Shown here: positions 20,901 through 31,184 of the stretch, piece after piece
Numbering within the stretch: position 1 is the first letter of the stretch
Layout: each line of letters opens with the position of its first letter
Assembly (NCBI GenBank): GCA_964036295.1
Contig: OZ038462.1
Location: forward strand, 10,526,440 to 10,590,439
Reading direction: 5' to 3'
DNA from: Plumapathes pennacea
Taxonomy: Eukaryota; Cnidaria; Anthozoa; Antipatharia; Myriopathidae
DNA: 64,000 nucleotides
Translations under genes and position numbers: made by a program
Notes under the pieces: model-generated
What the model was told of the DNA's origin: nothing
The model's input: only the letters and a program-made list of their open reading frames with translations
The model's database searches: none

Positions 20901-22894
20901 GGAGGAAGTTCCAAAAGACCTGGAAGAACAAGTGGAAGAACTTCACACTCAAGTAAGCAACAATCTGAAACAGGAGTGGCTTTGGTTGACATGCTTCATG
21001 AATATTGTGTTACCTCATGTGCAGATTCTGGCTCACCTGGACATCATTGAAGACATCAAGCGACATCAAAAGGAGTTTTGTGTTCCCATCTCTGTGTGCC
21101 AGCATCTTGAGCAATGCATCAAGGAAACTGAGGTACAAAGTGATCTTGATAGATTTTATCCTGTGTACATACAACTTACATTGTACAAACACTGTGGAAA
21201 TGTTATTGATGTCACTTCTGCTGGTCAGCATTTGTTGCCATTGCTATCTAACTTCTTATAATTCAAGGTAAAATTTCACAGAGTATTGAGTATTGAGGTT
21301 TTACGAGTGTTACAATATTTACTGCAAAATCTCCACTTTAATCCACGGTTATGCAATAATCGTTGACTCAAAAGCAAGGTAACGGCACTGCAAAAAACAT
21401 CTGCAGTGGCCATTTTACATGGATTGTATAAATATTTATTTTTTGTTTTTGTATTTGGTACTTTACAGGTGGACATACAAAAAATCCTAAAACAGAATGA
21501 GTTCCTGGAGCAAACAATTGAGGTATTTTCAAATTATATTTAAAAGCAATCAAAAGTGGTTGTCAATCAAATGTTGAGTCTAATCATTTTGAACTCTGAA
21601 TGAATGGGACAGTAACAGAAGCAAAAAGTATACCTGCATGGTCTGATAACCCTTTCACTCCCAGGAGTGATCAACTCTTTGTGTATATTTTTCAAAATCT
21701 TGCACCAAACCTCGTACCTTGAGTTTGCCATGGTCAGGGAAAAACACTATTATTTTTCAAGGTCAGGGAAAAGTCAGGGAATCTTATTTTCAGCTTGTGA
21801 TAAGCTTCATATAATGATTATGCACAAAAGACACTGTTGTTTCATGAAGATGAAGATTAAGAGAAGAATATTGAAAGCCTTCAAAAGAATCTGAAGCAAA
21901 TGTAAAGTTGTGGGAATCATGATCTTGGATTACATCATGCATGGTCAGTGAATATTGTTTTGGTCAGTGAAATGTCTGGGAAAAGTCAGGGAATGAGTGG
22001 CAACCCTGTACAGTGTACTGTACTTTGGAAAATTTGGCTTTTTACGGTACATGTACCATACAGTACCATGCTCAGATGAAAGCTGATTGAACCACCAATT
22101 CTCACCAGTTAACTCATTCATTTCTTATTGAATAGTTGAGAGAATCTGCACTGACCTTGGGAATGAAAGGGTTTGGTGGTAAAACTAACCTGAATGGGTT
22201 GCCATTATCTCTCTTCTTGCTACTTTACTCCCATCTTTTTTACGTACATTCATTTCTTCTTTTTTTCCCTTCCCTGTTAGGAGTTGGAACAAGAGCTAGA
22301 GACTTTGTTAGACAGATCTGAAATCCAAGACAAGGATGCAAGGTTCTGTATTAGAGTAGTACAGCACACGTGTACAGTAATATTGCTCTTTCAATGTGAA
22401 CAAAGAAATTGGGTTATAAACTATTATAATTATGAAATTTAAAGTGCTCAGATCTGCATACTTCAAGTGTAAAATGTGTTGCTGTGAAGTTTTAAACATT
22501 AGCACCACAAGACACCATTAATGTATTACTGGCTTCTGTGTGGAGAGAAAATCAACACAAAATTGTATTTTTTAAATGTAACCTATTTTACAAGTAGAGT
22601 AATTTAAACTGCTGCAGGTGTAAAAACATATTGCTCTGAAGTTCTGTAAGCATTTATAGCACCACACATGTACCTGTAATTAAGACACCTTCATTTTCAG
22701 ACTTCTTTACTCACTGGAAAGATTGACAAGAAAATATTATTTTGTTGTAGGTGTAGCAATGTGTTGCTCTGAAGTTCCAGGTACAGCATAAGCACAATTT
22801 GATACAACTCTTGTTTTCTTGCAGACAAATGTGGAAAAAGATCAACACAGCAGATGTTCTCCAAATTTCTGAAGACAAAAGCAAGCAATGCTGA
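14970..22894 (+). CDS. C6orf118-like protein with TSNAXIP1_N domain (12 exons, 461 aa)
   Basis: Coding exons: 14970-15130, 16314-16441, 16952-17098, 17881-18077, 18866-18994, 19711-19895, 20466-20530, 20873-20952, 21025-21132, 21469-21522, 22281-22342 and 22825-22894. Every junction has GT/AG with compatible phase, for 1386 bases and 461 residues; human C6orf118 is about 469. It starts MADRNLKDLLQNVYDVHRKG. Residues about 215-300 (RGPSFHRLQLYNKCFDDIIH, FGPLLQEIKDEYDSYMSYLL, DSQRPSQHKALYHHI) match the TSNAXIP1 N-terminal domain shared by TSNAXIP1 and C6orf118. The rest is charged coiled coil (ELKAEQKRVERLEKEAKQLL; DLEEQVEELHTQ). Family members are testis- or cilium-associated, with unclear molecular role. 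The first introns carry MITEs. Exon 2 uses the acceptor cacaag and is the least certain. Confidence 0.82.
15317..15758. mobile_element. Tc1/mariner-type MITE in intron 1 (442 bp)
   Basis: Ends are CAGTCAAACCTCTATTA and its inverted AGAGGTTTGACTG. TA follows the right end; the left flank is TG, a likely mutated TA. The interior has several direct ACCTCTATTAAA-like repeats (about 15365, 15683, 15708). No ORF is present. Confidence 0.7.
16688..16815. repeat. Poly-T and poly-C tracts in intron 2
   Basis: A T-rich tract of about 33 bases (16696-16722) and a run of about 20 C (16795-16814) are simple repeats. Confidence 0.8.
18515..18625. repeat. Fragment of dispersed AAAGCTGATT MITE family
   Basis: Contains cagatgaaagctgattaaac, tctcactacatcact and gttgggaaaatctgtatttt in the same order as 22072-22172 and 43010-43105. 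See the family finding. Confidence 0.55.
19183..19480. repeat. Poly-C and G-rich tracts in intron 5
   Basis: C runs at about 19193-19203 and 19457-19477, with a G-rich block at 19265-19285. Simple sequence only. Confidence 0.7.
20575..20785. repeat. Member of the CCCTTTCACTCC/AAAGCTGATT MITE family in intron 7
   Basis: Begins near aagagtgatcaatctcagtt, contains tctcaccagagatgatat and gctgattaaca, and ends near ttgggagctggaattggtat and gcaagtgaaaggatta, the order seen in other copies. Confidence 0.5.
21650..22172. mobile_element. CCCTTTCACTCC-family MITE, longer copy
   Basis: Left end aaccctttcactcccaggag and right end cttgggaatgaaagggttt form terminal inverted repeats. The interior includes several 'gtcagggaaaa' words (about 21733, 21762, 21772, 21978), which look like an internal insertion or tandem reuse. 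It lies in intron 10 of the C6orf118-like gene. Confidence 0.6.
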
Positions 22895-23189
22895 CAATAA
22901 TTCTCCTCTACATTTTAATAGTAGTCTGAAATATTTAAAAAGAGATAACATTTCACGAGGATCAGGTTTTATGAGTTTTTCACATTTTTGAACCTCAACT
23001 GTAGATGTGATCAAAGTACCACATACAGTACATGATGTATAAATTAATTCAAGGTTTGGCATGACTGGCATGCTTCACACATAGTATGTGTACAGTGTGG
23101 ATAAAAATATATTCAAACATTTTAATTTCCATGTGACAGTGTACCCACTCAGATGCTTTTTACATACTACTGTACAGGATTCAAAATAT

Positions 23190-23405
23190 TAATGGTTGTC
23201 CAGTTGTCCCAGACAACCAAAAACATGCTGGGGAAACCAAAATTAATAGCATGCAATGGTTGCCCCTTGTGCAACCAATATGGCTTTGAGAAAATGATAA
23301 TGATGCTATTTTTCAACACAATGTGGTGCAGCAAGTAATTAAAAGGGGCAACCAAAACATGACTTGTAGTTGCCCTGGGACAACTGAGTGCAATAGTTCA
23401 TTTCA
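23190..23405. repeat. Fold-back MITE
   Basis: The left part (ggttgtccagttgtcccaga, caaccaaaaacatg) is matched in inverted orientation by the right part (catgacttgtagttgccctg, ggacaactgag). Imperfect arms of about 60-80 bases. Confidence 0.5.
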
Positions 23406-24089
23406 AACCCTGCTGTACAGTTTGTACAATATCATACCCTATTGGTCTCCATCTCCCACAAATCAATCATCACATATTCTTAATACTTCCCAAGTTCATA
23501 CAGCTGGGGCAGATCACAGATTATGTGAAGGGGGGTTCGAGCTTGGGGGTTCATAGATTAGCTGAAAGGTACTTTTGAGCAAAAGTAAACTATTATATCA
23601 GTATTTTTCATACTAATGGATGAGCCCCCTGAATCCCTTCTGGATGAACCACGGTGCAGTAGGATTTAATTAGTACTAACTGTACAATCATGTAAATATG
23701 GCAAACAAAAGGAAAATGTGTTATTATGTCCAGCATTTGTACTTTTAAAAATAAGCAAATGAAAATGGTTGCACCTTCGTGTTTCTACACTCACTTGTAC
23801 ATGATTGTACAGGTACTGTGTGTTGATGGTTAGAATAATGTTACGTTACCTTTAGAAGTAATTTGTTCAACCATGACACTATTGTTTTGAGATACTGTAC
23901 TGTAAGTTGGACAATGTGAAAGCATTAACATAATAATAAACTATTAAATATTGTAACATGCAGGCACACTGTACATGTAAAACTATTGAAAATATTCAAT
24001 ATTGAAAAAGAAGAGTATGCTTTTTGATATTTCAATTCTTGGAGAGGTTGTACAGAGTTGTTGAACTTTCTCAAGGTTTATCAGTCTGT

Positions 24090-24242
24090 AAAGTAGAACC
24101 CCGCTATTTCCCTTAAAATTAACTTGGTAGAAATTCCCTTTGGTAGAACCCTGCTATCTCAGCCCCCACTATCTCAGCCCCCACTATCTCAAACTATTTT
24201 CGCTTTCCTTGAGGGTTTGAGATAGTGGGGGTTCTACTGTAC
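24090..24242. repeat. Fold-back repeat with GTAGAACCCC ends
   Basis: Left end gtagaaccccgctatttccc and right end gatagtgggggttctac are inverted. The middle has a direct repeat of cagcccccactatct (about 24160-24195). Confidence 0.6.
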
Positions 24243-24565
24243 AGGGAACAGTATGCTAAAAAGTGACCAAAAAAGTGTTTTTTACTTTTTATATCTATCC
24301 AGTTTAACTGTACATGTATCTCCCCACTGAGGCAGTCTAAGACAGTGTTATCCAATACAGTAAATACAGTACATATAGTGTATGATCATTGTAATGGTAT
24401 AAATCAAATGTTTGCATGTAATATCTGGTTGTTGTCTACAGACAATATCGCGTACAACATGCAGTTGATAGTACCATCAGTGCTGTGACACAAAAAGGAA
24501 AGATGATGATACAGTACTGTACTTCTGGATGTACACATGCTCTCATAAGATGATGAAATATCTTT

Positions 24566-26410
24566 TCATGGAATTTCACCGTAACTCTCTGCATCAAATG
24601 CTTTCCTGGCCTTCTTGAGCTCTTCATTCATTGTAAGGAGGTCCTGTAATAGAAATAAGTACTGTGTAAGAACAAAAAAAAAAAGAAAAAAAAGGTCCAG
24701 CTAGTAGCCTTTTAAAAAAAGAGATTCACATTAGTTTGCAGCCTGGAGAATAGCACAGAGGCTGGAGATTGATGTGAGTTAGTCAAAAAGCAGGAAATAA
24801 TATTCATGGATGTGGTGGACTGGCATACCTTAACTCTTGCATACTTCTTAGGGTCCTTCCTGATCAAGAAAACAATGTCTTCCACATGAACCTTGCCTTT
24901 CTTTCCCACGTCCATAGCTTTCAGTGTCTACAAAAGCATTAAAATGTAATGACTGAATGTACATACAGTACATGTGACAGTAGTTGGAATTATACAGTTT
25001 AGTTTTAGTTTCTACAACTTACCGTACTCTATTTGGCAATAACATGGCTGCAATCTCTACTGTAATGTAGTTTGCAAGTCGGGATTGATCGCAAATGAAG
25101 AATATTTTTTGGCAGACATTTCCTGATACAGTCATAATTAGTTTCTAGCTTGGACAGCTCTTAATTGTACAGTGTACCTACCATTTCAGTGATGTATTCA
25201 ATAACAAGGTCTTCCAGCAAATCAACTGATTCTGTGTACGGTACTTCTTCATCGCCAAAACCAAACATCATGCAACGAACTGGAAATGAAGTGAGCCTCA
25301 TTAGAAGACCTGGTTGTCACACACAAACTGTCTCAATATTGAATTTAACTTTACTCTCAGACTTAAGAAATACAGTATGGAATCATAGAAATGCAACCCA
25401 CAACTAAGGGAGAAGAGAGTACCCAAAGAGTTTTCAACTCTCTTTCAGTGAGAATCACTGTAGGGAGTTTATACTGTACAGATGAAAGTTTGAACACTTC
25501 ACCTGTGTATTTTATGGGCCCAATACAGTTAACCATCAAAGTCCAAACAAATGCTACCATCAAATTATACTGTTAACATTCCCCTCCCCGGGCACAGCCT
25601 GGGCATTTGACACCCTCCAATGTACCAGGGTGGGGTATTTAACCTTTGAAACCACTGTGGGGGTGGGGCACTTGACACCAATCTGTGGGAGGTTCAAAAC
25701 TAGGTGGGGGAGGGGGGATGTTCACTGTACACATTGATCGGTGCAAAAGTAGCATCAGGCATCATGTTTCATACAAATGTTCTGGTGCACAACTCATGTG
25801 GGAATATTTTTAATATCCTGGCAGAAGCGGGACACGTTCAGTACTCACGTTCTTTATGAAACAATCTCTTGCGCTTGCCAGGAGCTTCCGGTGTACTTTC
25901 TTCCTGCTTCATACCAAAATCAAACATTTACCTATTAATTAACATTACTCAGGCTGTGAGTCAGCGAATCTTACAATCAAAAGATACAGACTACAGCTCA
26001 ATATTTAGCTGTCCAAAACAGAACAAATGAATAGAAGTCGGTGGAGGGAAGCTAAAGCACTTCTCTAAAACGGACAGTTGGAGCTGGTCACGAGGGTTGT
26101 CCGTCTTAGAGGGAGTTGACTGTTATAATTAAAGAAGTTTAAACTGACACTTCGCTCTTCGTCGAAGCAAGGAATCGCTAATGCTCGAAACGCCGATGTA
26201 TCTGTAGTCTAAAACTGCTTGATCTCGAGATCTTGTCAAGAGAACAACACTGAATCAAAGGGATGTCATGTATGAAGATTCAAGGCACAGTTAAAAGTAT
26301 ATTATAGTGTGCTACCAATTAAGAGCGCCTTTGCTCCCAATGCAGGTTTTACAGAGAGAAATATTTGAAACCTCATTGTCATCCTCGGCCTCGTCTGCTG
26401 CAGTCGCCAT
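24566..26410 (-). CDS. TAF13: TAF13, TFIID subunit 13 (5 exons, 122 aa)
   Basis: Coding exons on the minus strand: 26410-26372 (MATAADEAEDDNE), 25903-25849 (EESTPEAPGKRKRLFHKE), 25279-25182 (LRCMMFGFGDDEEVPYTESV, DLLEDLVIEYITEM), 24927-24829 (TLKAMDVGKKGKVHVEDIVF, LIRKDPKKYARVK) and 24643-24566 (DLLTMNEELKKARKAFDAES, YGEIP, stop). All junctions are GT/AG and in phase; 369 bases give 122 residues against 124 in human. The acidic start, KRKRLF.KELRCMM and the histone-fold helices with VEDIVFLIRKDP are diagnostic. TAF13 pairs with TAF11 through its histone fold inside TFIID, contacting TBP in the nucleus. No lesion is seen. Confidence 0.95.
25575..25725. repeat. G-rich imperfect tandem repeat in TAF13 intron 2
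   Basis: Units of GGGTGGGG(C/T)A-TTTGACACC type recur three times (about 25604-25625, 25630-25650, 25665-25685), all on the same strand. Confidence 0.45.
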
Positions 26411-26700
26411 CTCGAATACTGGAGAGTATTTCTTCCCCAGGGCCCTCCGCGTGCGATGCAACTTCATCCCCAGGGCCACATACGTGACACCCCGCCGACA
26501 ATTGACAAGGCTCGGTTACCAAATGTGACGTGCCTTCGCCGCTTGGCTTCGTGCGTTATGACACGCAACTTTTGTTTTCGACAGATCGTTATCATCTCCA
26601 CCATCCGTGTTGACGTCAGACGTACGCCTACGAATTACATAGCATCAAGAAACCTAAATTAGCTCAATTTTACATAGTTTACCCTAATTCTGACCTCCCA
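26411..26700 (-). promoter_or_regulatory. Upstream region of TAF13 with a CRE-like octamer
   Basis: The start codon sits in cgagATGGCGAC on the minus strand. About 200 bases upstream is a perfect palindromic TGACGTCA (26611-26618), the CREB/ATF binding consensus. Promoter function is inference from position and motif. Confidence 0.4.
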
Positions 26701-27035
26701 AAATGTTCACCCTATTTAAGACCCAAAACAAACAGAATCTACTACCCTATCATCGAGACCAAAAAGAAAATCTATACCCTATGTTAGATTAAAATGCTCG
26801 GAAACGATACCGTCAGCCATCTCCTCCCATGCCCCACGTGGGAGCGGTCGGAGACGGTTCGATTGGCTGGACCGCATACTATTTGCTATTTGGCTTAACA
26901 ACTCCTGCCTGCCGTTTCTCGTGATTTCACTGATCACCATTTGTATATAATGTTTTAGAAGATGCTTCTGGTTCAGTGAAGCGTTTTGCAAATAAAACCG
27001 GATAAACAAGAATACAGAGCTTCCCGCCCAGGTTT
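26701..27035. other. Intergenic, nothing assigned
   Basis: An open frame of about 75 codons on the minus strand (26779-27009) has no recognisable motif and is not called. Confidence 0.3.
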
Positions 27036-27061
27036 TTTTTATTTATTTTTATTTTTTATTT

Positions 27062-27110
<49 letters not shown>

Positions 27111-27118
27111 TTTTTTTG
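27036..27118. repeat. (TTTA)n microsatellite
   Basis: About 70 bases of perfect or near-perfect TTTA repeats flanked by T-rich sequence. Confidence 0.9.
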
Positions 27119-27261
27119 GCTTTCATTTTGTTTCTATTTTTCTTCTTTTGCATCACTAACACATCCTGATTCCCGATTTAAATAATATGAAAAACGGCAG
27201 CAGTGACAATTAATTAGAATGATATTCCCCTATGGTTTACAGCTCAAGGCATTTGTGTTAA

Positions 27262-27485
27262 GGGGCAGTGTAATGAGATGCGCGTGCGCGCACTTTTGGT
27301 CAAATCTTGAAAACATTCGCCCAACGTTTTCAAGTTTGAAATCCAAGATGGCGTCCTCAACGGTGGGTGATCTGCCCCTTGAGCGCTCGCCGTCATTGTG
27401 GACACCATCTTCGATTTCAAATTGGGCGAATGTTTTAAAGATTCAACAAAACGCGCAAGCATGCGCATCTCACGACACTGCCCCT
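27262..27485. mobile_element. Inverted-repeat MITE with GGGGCAGTG ends (about 224 bp)
   Basis: Left arm GGGGCAGTGTAATGAGATGC and right arm GCATCTCACGACACTGCCCC are inverted, and further inward ACATTCGCCC and CCAAGATGG blocks also pair. The whole unit is nearly a hairpin. Flanks are TTAA on the left (27258-27261) and TTTAA on the right, so a TTAA-type target duplication is possible. Confidence 0.7.
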
Positions 27486-28509
27486 TTAAATAGTCGGCCT
27501 GTTGACGTGGTCGAATTTGCGACGCGTCCAAAACTACATTAAAATCCTTACCGTTATATTCACAGCAAAAATTTCGCAGGGATCGTAAAAAGCAGTAAAA
27601 ATAACCAAGTGATTTGTCGATCGTGCCTTTTTTACACGATTTTTTTTCCCTCCGGGAACCGAACTCTCAAATTTTATAAAATCTACCGCCACGTATAAGA
27701 TAGCTGCTGTATAAAGGTTAAAGAGATCCACCTTTATAGAAAGGAAATGTAAATTGCCATCTAGTGTAAAACATTAATGGCGAAAATTACCATAACATGC
27801 ACAAACGCCAAAACAAAATCCATAAAAACAAAGTTGCTGCTGTGTGTTTATTTTACTTTCCGAGCTTCTTTCACAATATCTTATTATCGGGTTCTTAGAA
27901 TCCTATCCCGGACTGTGGATGTGAGGTGAATTACAATAAGCTTTCAACCTTGTCGGGATATTTTTTTTTTTTTTGTTTACAAAATTAGAGCCCATATTGC
28001 AATCTAAACAATTGCTCCACAAAGTGCAAATTAGTCAATTTAAACGTATAACGTTACCCTTGGTGTAATCGCATGCAAATAGCGTTAAACAAGTTTTTAT
28101 CCCTAAAGTAGAGCATGTATACATTCAACGCAGCGAAAGCAATGTTCACTTCGCACTTCTTCAGTTTTAGCATAATTGACATTGGTAGTCGTGACAAAAT
28201 GACTGTTTGTGAACGGCTACATCATTTTTTATCAAGCTGACTCAATAGCCCTTTTTGCACTTTCACTTCCACTCGATTTGAACCATCCCGATTCAATTAG
28301 TTCTTTTCTCAAGATTTTCCAAGGTTTAGTATTTCGAAAGAAATTCAAAACCTCCTCAATCATTCTCAGTTTATATGGATGAGGCGAAAATTATGTTTCG
28401 TTCTTTGAACTTTCAAATTTTTCTCACACTCAGTTGGCCATTTTCCTCTTCTCCTCTCCAATTTTTATTTTGCTTTCATTTTTTAAGTCGCACGTTTTGC
28501 TATAGCAAT

Positions 28510-28775
28510 GTCAGTGGATTGTTTATACGAGAGAAAATAAGCCGCGGCTTACACAAGACACGAACTGCTTGTATAAATGGTTCGCCGTTTCACGTCCATA
28601 GTAAACCGCGGCTTATAGATAAGAACAGCTCAAAACCCCAAGGCCAGGATAAGCTGCGGCTTGTGTTAGCCGCGCCTTGTGCAAGCCGTAAACGTGGATT
28701 TCGTGCAATTTATACAAGATTTTTACGTCTGATGTAAGTCGCGGCCTATGTTATTTCGTATAAACGGCCCTATTA
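28510..28775. mobile_element. MITE with GTTTATACGA ends and CCGCGGCTTA repeats
   Basis: The left end (gtttatacgagagaaaataa) is matched inverted at the right (ttatttcgtataaac). The interior has at least four copies of an AAGCCGCGGCTTA-like word (about 28540, 28606, 28652, 28737), itself palindromic. Confidence 0.6.
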
Positions 28776-30872
28776 GACTCACGCATTATGGATGACTTTC
28801 AAACCGACAATACTTAGACCATGTGCGTAAACATATGGAGTTAAATCAAAAGCAAACAGGAGAACCATGTGAGAATCAAGACAATTGAAAAGCAGCTGAT
28901 CACAGAGATCATTTATCGCCCTTCCTTTTAATTCACCAATAGAAATCTAACATTTGCCATTTCTGTTTGATGACGGTGTGGCAGGGTTAACGACATGTAT
29001 ATTTTTGTGTGAGTTGACGTCACTGGAGATGAAAACAACCGAAAACAAACAAAAATCTCTACTTAATAAGTGTTTATTTTCCTCGACCACGTACTGCCCA
29101 CCACGAAAAGTGAAAGGCATGTTTTAGAGGAAATAAGTGCACTTTTTTTAATTTAGCTTTTAATAGATGCAGCTTTGTACTTTCTAGATTCCACCTCACG
29201 CTTTCAAGTCTAAATTTTATATCTTTAATCACGGGATACATAAAATAAACGTGCAAACGCAAACAGAATTATCCGCTCAATAACAACACATCTACATTGT
29301 TATTGTGCACTTACGGAAAGCTCTTCGACTGAACGGTTGCGTTTAGGGATAAATAGAACTTTCCTTGAGTACGATAAACAATGTAATGTATAGTTGTCTT
29401 GCGTGTGAACTCGGAAATTTTAGCTCTGATTGATATTTAACGAACATCTCCCAGTTTAGATGTTGTTTGTACTGTACGATATATCTCTATGTCCTGTATG
29501 GCGCGCGCATATTATGAACTGTGAGTAAATGAAATGATCGCAAATGATTTTGTAAAGCAGATATCAAGAACTTGGGGCTTGAAAGTTGTCTTTTTGTTTG
29601 ACATGGGAGGAGGGGGCGCGTAATCTTTGCAGCGTTTCAAAGCTGCGAACGTTACCTTCAGTGATAAACTATTTATAGATACCATACGAATTCATTTCAT
29701 GTAAAAATCATCAAAACAGTGGTCGTCATAAAAACGGTCATTGCTCGAAAAATCAGCAAGCGTCAGTATTTATTCGAACACAAAATTATTATTAAAGTCC
29801 TATTTTAACCCTTTCACTCCCGAGAGCGATCAACTTCAATTCTCTCCTTCAGCCTATCACCAGAGATATATGTTGTAGTATGGAGAATATCAATTAGTAG
29901 CAATCTTGCACACAATTCTGCCTTTGGCGAAGTTTCGCCATGTTTTTGGAGTAAAAGCCAATGCGCTAGTTACAAACTTGCATGATGTTGCGCGACAAAA
30001 TCTTTGGTAAGAATCGTCCCTTGTAACATCACCTTTATCGTTCATTTTCTGTGAACGCACACAAATATCATATTTCCAAGGAATTACAGTTAAAATTGAA
30101 TACAAGTTCATTCTTCACCACTATATCTGACAAATCTTTCTCTGGGAGTAAAATCAATGTCGTATATCCCAAACAATTTCGTCGTCAAAGAATAGCGAGG
30201 GATTATTAATCTTAAAACGGAACAATCGCATGGCGTCATTGAGGACAACGTACGTAATTAACCTCTTCCAACAAACCCACACAGACGAAAATAGTTATAA
30301 AAACAATTAATTCAAAACATAAACGTGCTCTAGAGTTGAAACTGTCATCTGTCCCCCTATTATTCCTTTGTGCACTAGTTTGAAGATAACTATTCTAACA
30401 AACAAAAACCATGGACGTGACCCAAATGTGTAAACAAACGTTAAATCAGGCATGCTTTGAGCAAAAAGCAGGCGCTGTTTTTTTCTGAATGTGACAGCTT
30501 TAGTTTCTACAAATATATTTTATTTTGACTAACGGAAGAGTATGACGTCAAGTGAAATGAGACTGATGTTAAAAAGGGAAACAATCTTCGTCTTAGTTTA
30601 GTTTACTCCCAAGGTCTACATTTGAGAGACGGAAAACACGGGTTGTATCCGCATTCGGCACAAAAGTTGCATAAGACAGAGTTTTCACTAGAGTTTTGCA
30701 TTTAGTAAGGATTGATACATTATTGAAGGAAAAGCAGAAGCCCGGCTTTTTATCGGCAACCCAAGGTCAACGTTGAAGCCAAAGACAACACCTTTCTATA
30801 GTTTTGTTTCCTGATTGACAGTCCATCTCGAAGAGTTATAACTCAGAAGATATTCCTCGCGGGCACTTGAGC
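28776..30872. other. Intergenic stretch
   Basis: No gene recognised. It contains perfect TGACGTCA octamers at 29015-29022 and 30543-30550 and a dispersed repeat at 29806-30160. Confidence 0.4.
29806..30160. repeat. CCCTTTCACTCC-family MITE copy
   Basis: Starts aaccctttcactcccgagag, contains ctatcaccagagatatatg, and ends near ctctgggagtaaaatcaatg, which is roughly inverted to the start. Confidence 0.5.
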
Positions 30873-31184
30873 ATGGAAGACTTATCAAATACCTCTCGGT
30901 CACCTTCTACCCTTGGAGGCGTTCCTTCCGTAGCAGAACAGTTCATCGATTTGAACCCAAGCGAAAGAAGGCGATCATCTCTTCTGCTCACTCAAGCCAT
31001 CCTAAACAGTTTTGCTCGCTCTAGCGAAGAAACATTCGTCTTCAGGAGACAATATGAAGAGGCAGCGATGATTACGTTTGGTACTACACCGACCGCAAGG
31101 CGAGACTCTGCGGACATTCAGAAAAATATCGTACTTTCAAACCTATGCAAGGCATGTCCATGTCTAAAGACATTCATATCGTGA
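30873..31184 (+). CDS. Hypothetical protein, 103 aa, unrecognised
   Basis: From ATG 30873 the frame encodes MEDLSNTSRSPSTLGGVPSV, AEQFIDLNPSERRRSSLLLT, QAILNSFARSSEETFVFRRQ, a helix with RRDS and ends CLKTFIS at 31184. Composition is soluble, Ser/Arg-rich, with RRRSS and ARRDS sites that look like basophilic kinase targets. Upstream lie a TGACGTCA octamer (30543-30550) and no nearby repeats. It could be a small single-exon gene or the first exon of a longer one (a GT donor is possible near its end). I recognise no family, so existence as a gene is only moderately supported. Confidence 0.4.
   Translation: MEDLSNTSRSPSTLGGVPSVAEQFIDLNPSERRRSSLLLTQAILNSFARSSEETFVFRRQYEEAAMITFGTTPTARRDSADIQKNIVLSNLCKACPCLKTFIS

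Larger units (their letters stand above)
22895..24565. other. Intergenic region between convergent genes
   Basis: No coding sequence recognised. It should hold the 3' UTRs of the C6orf118-like gene (plus) and TAF13 (minus). Two fold-back repeats (about 23190-23405 and 24090-24242) and many TACAGTA/GTACTGTA words are present. Confidence 0.5.

Noticed and set aside
23523-23560. GGTTCGAG resembling a tRNA T-loop
   Set aside because: No cloverleaf or acceptor stem could be drawn around it.
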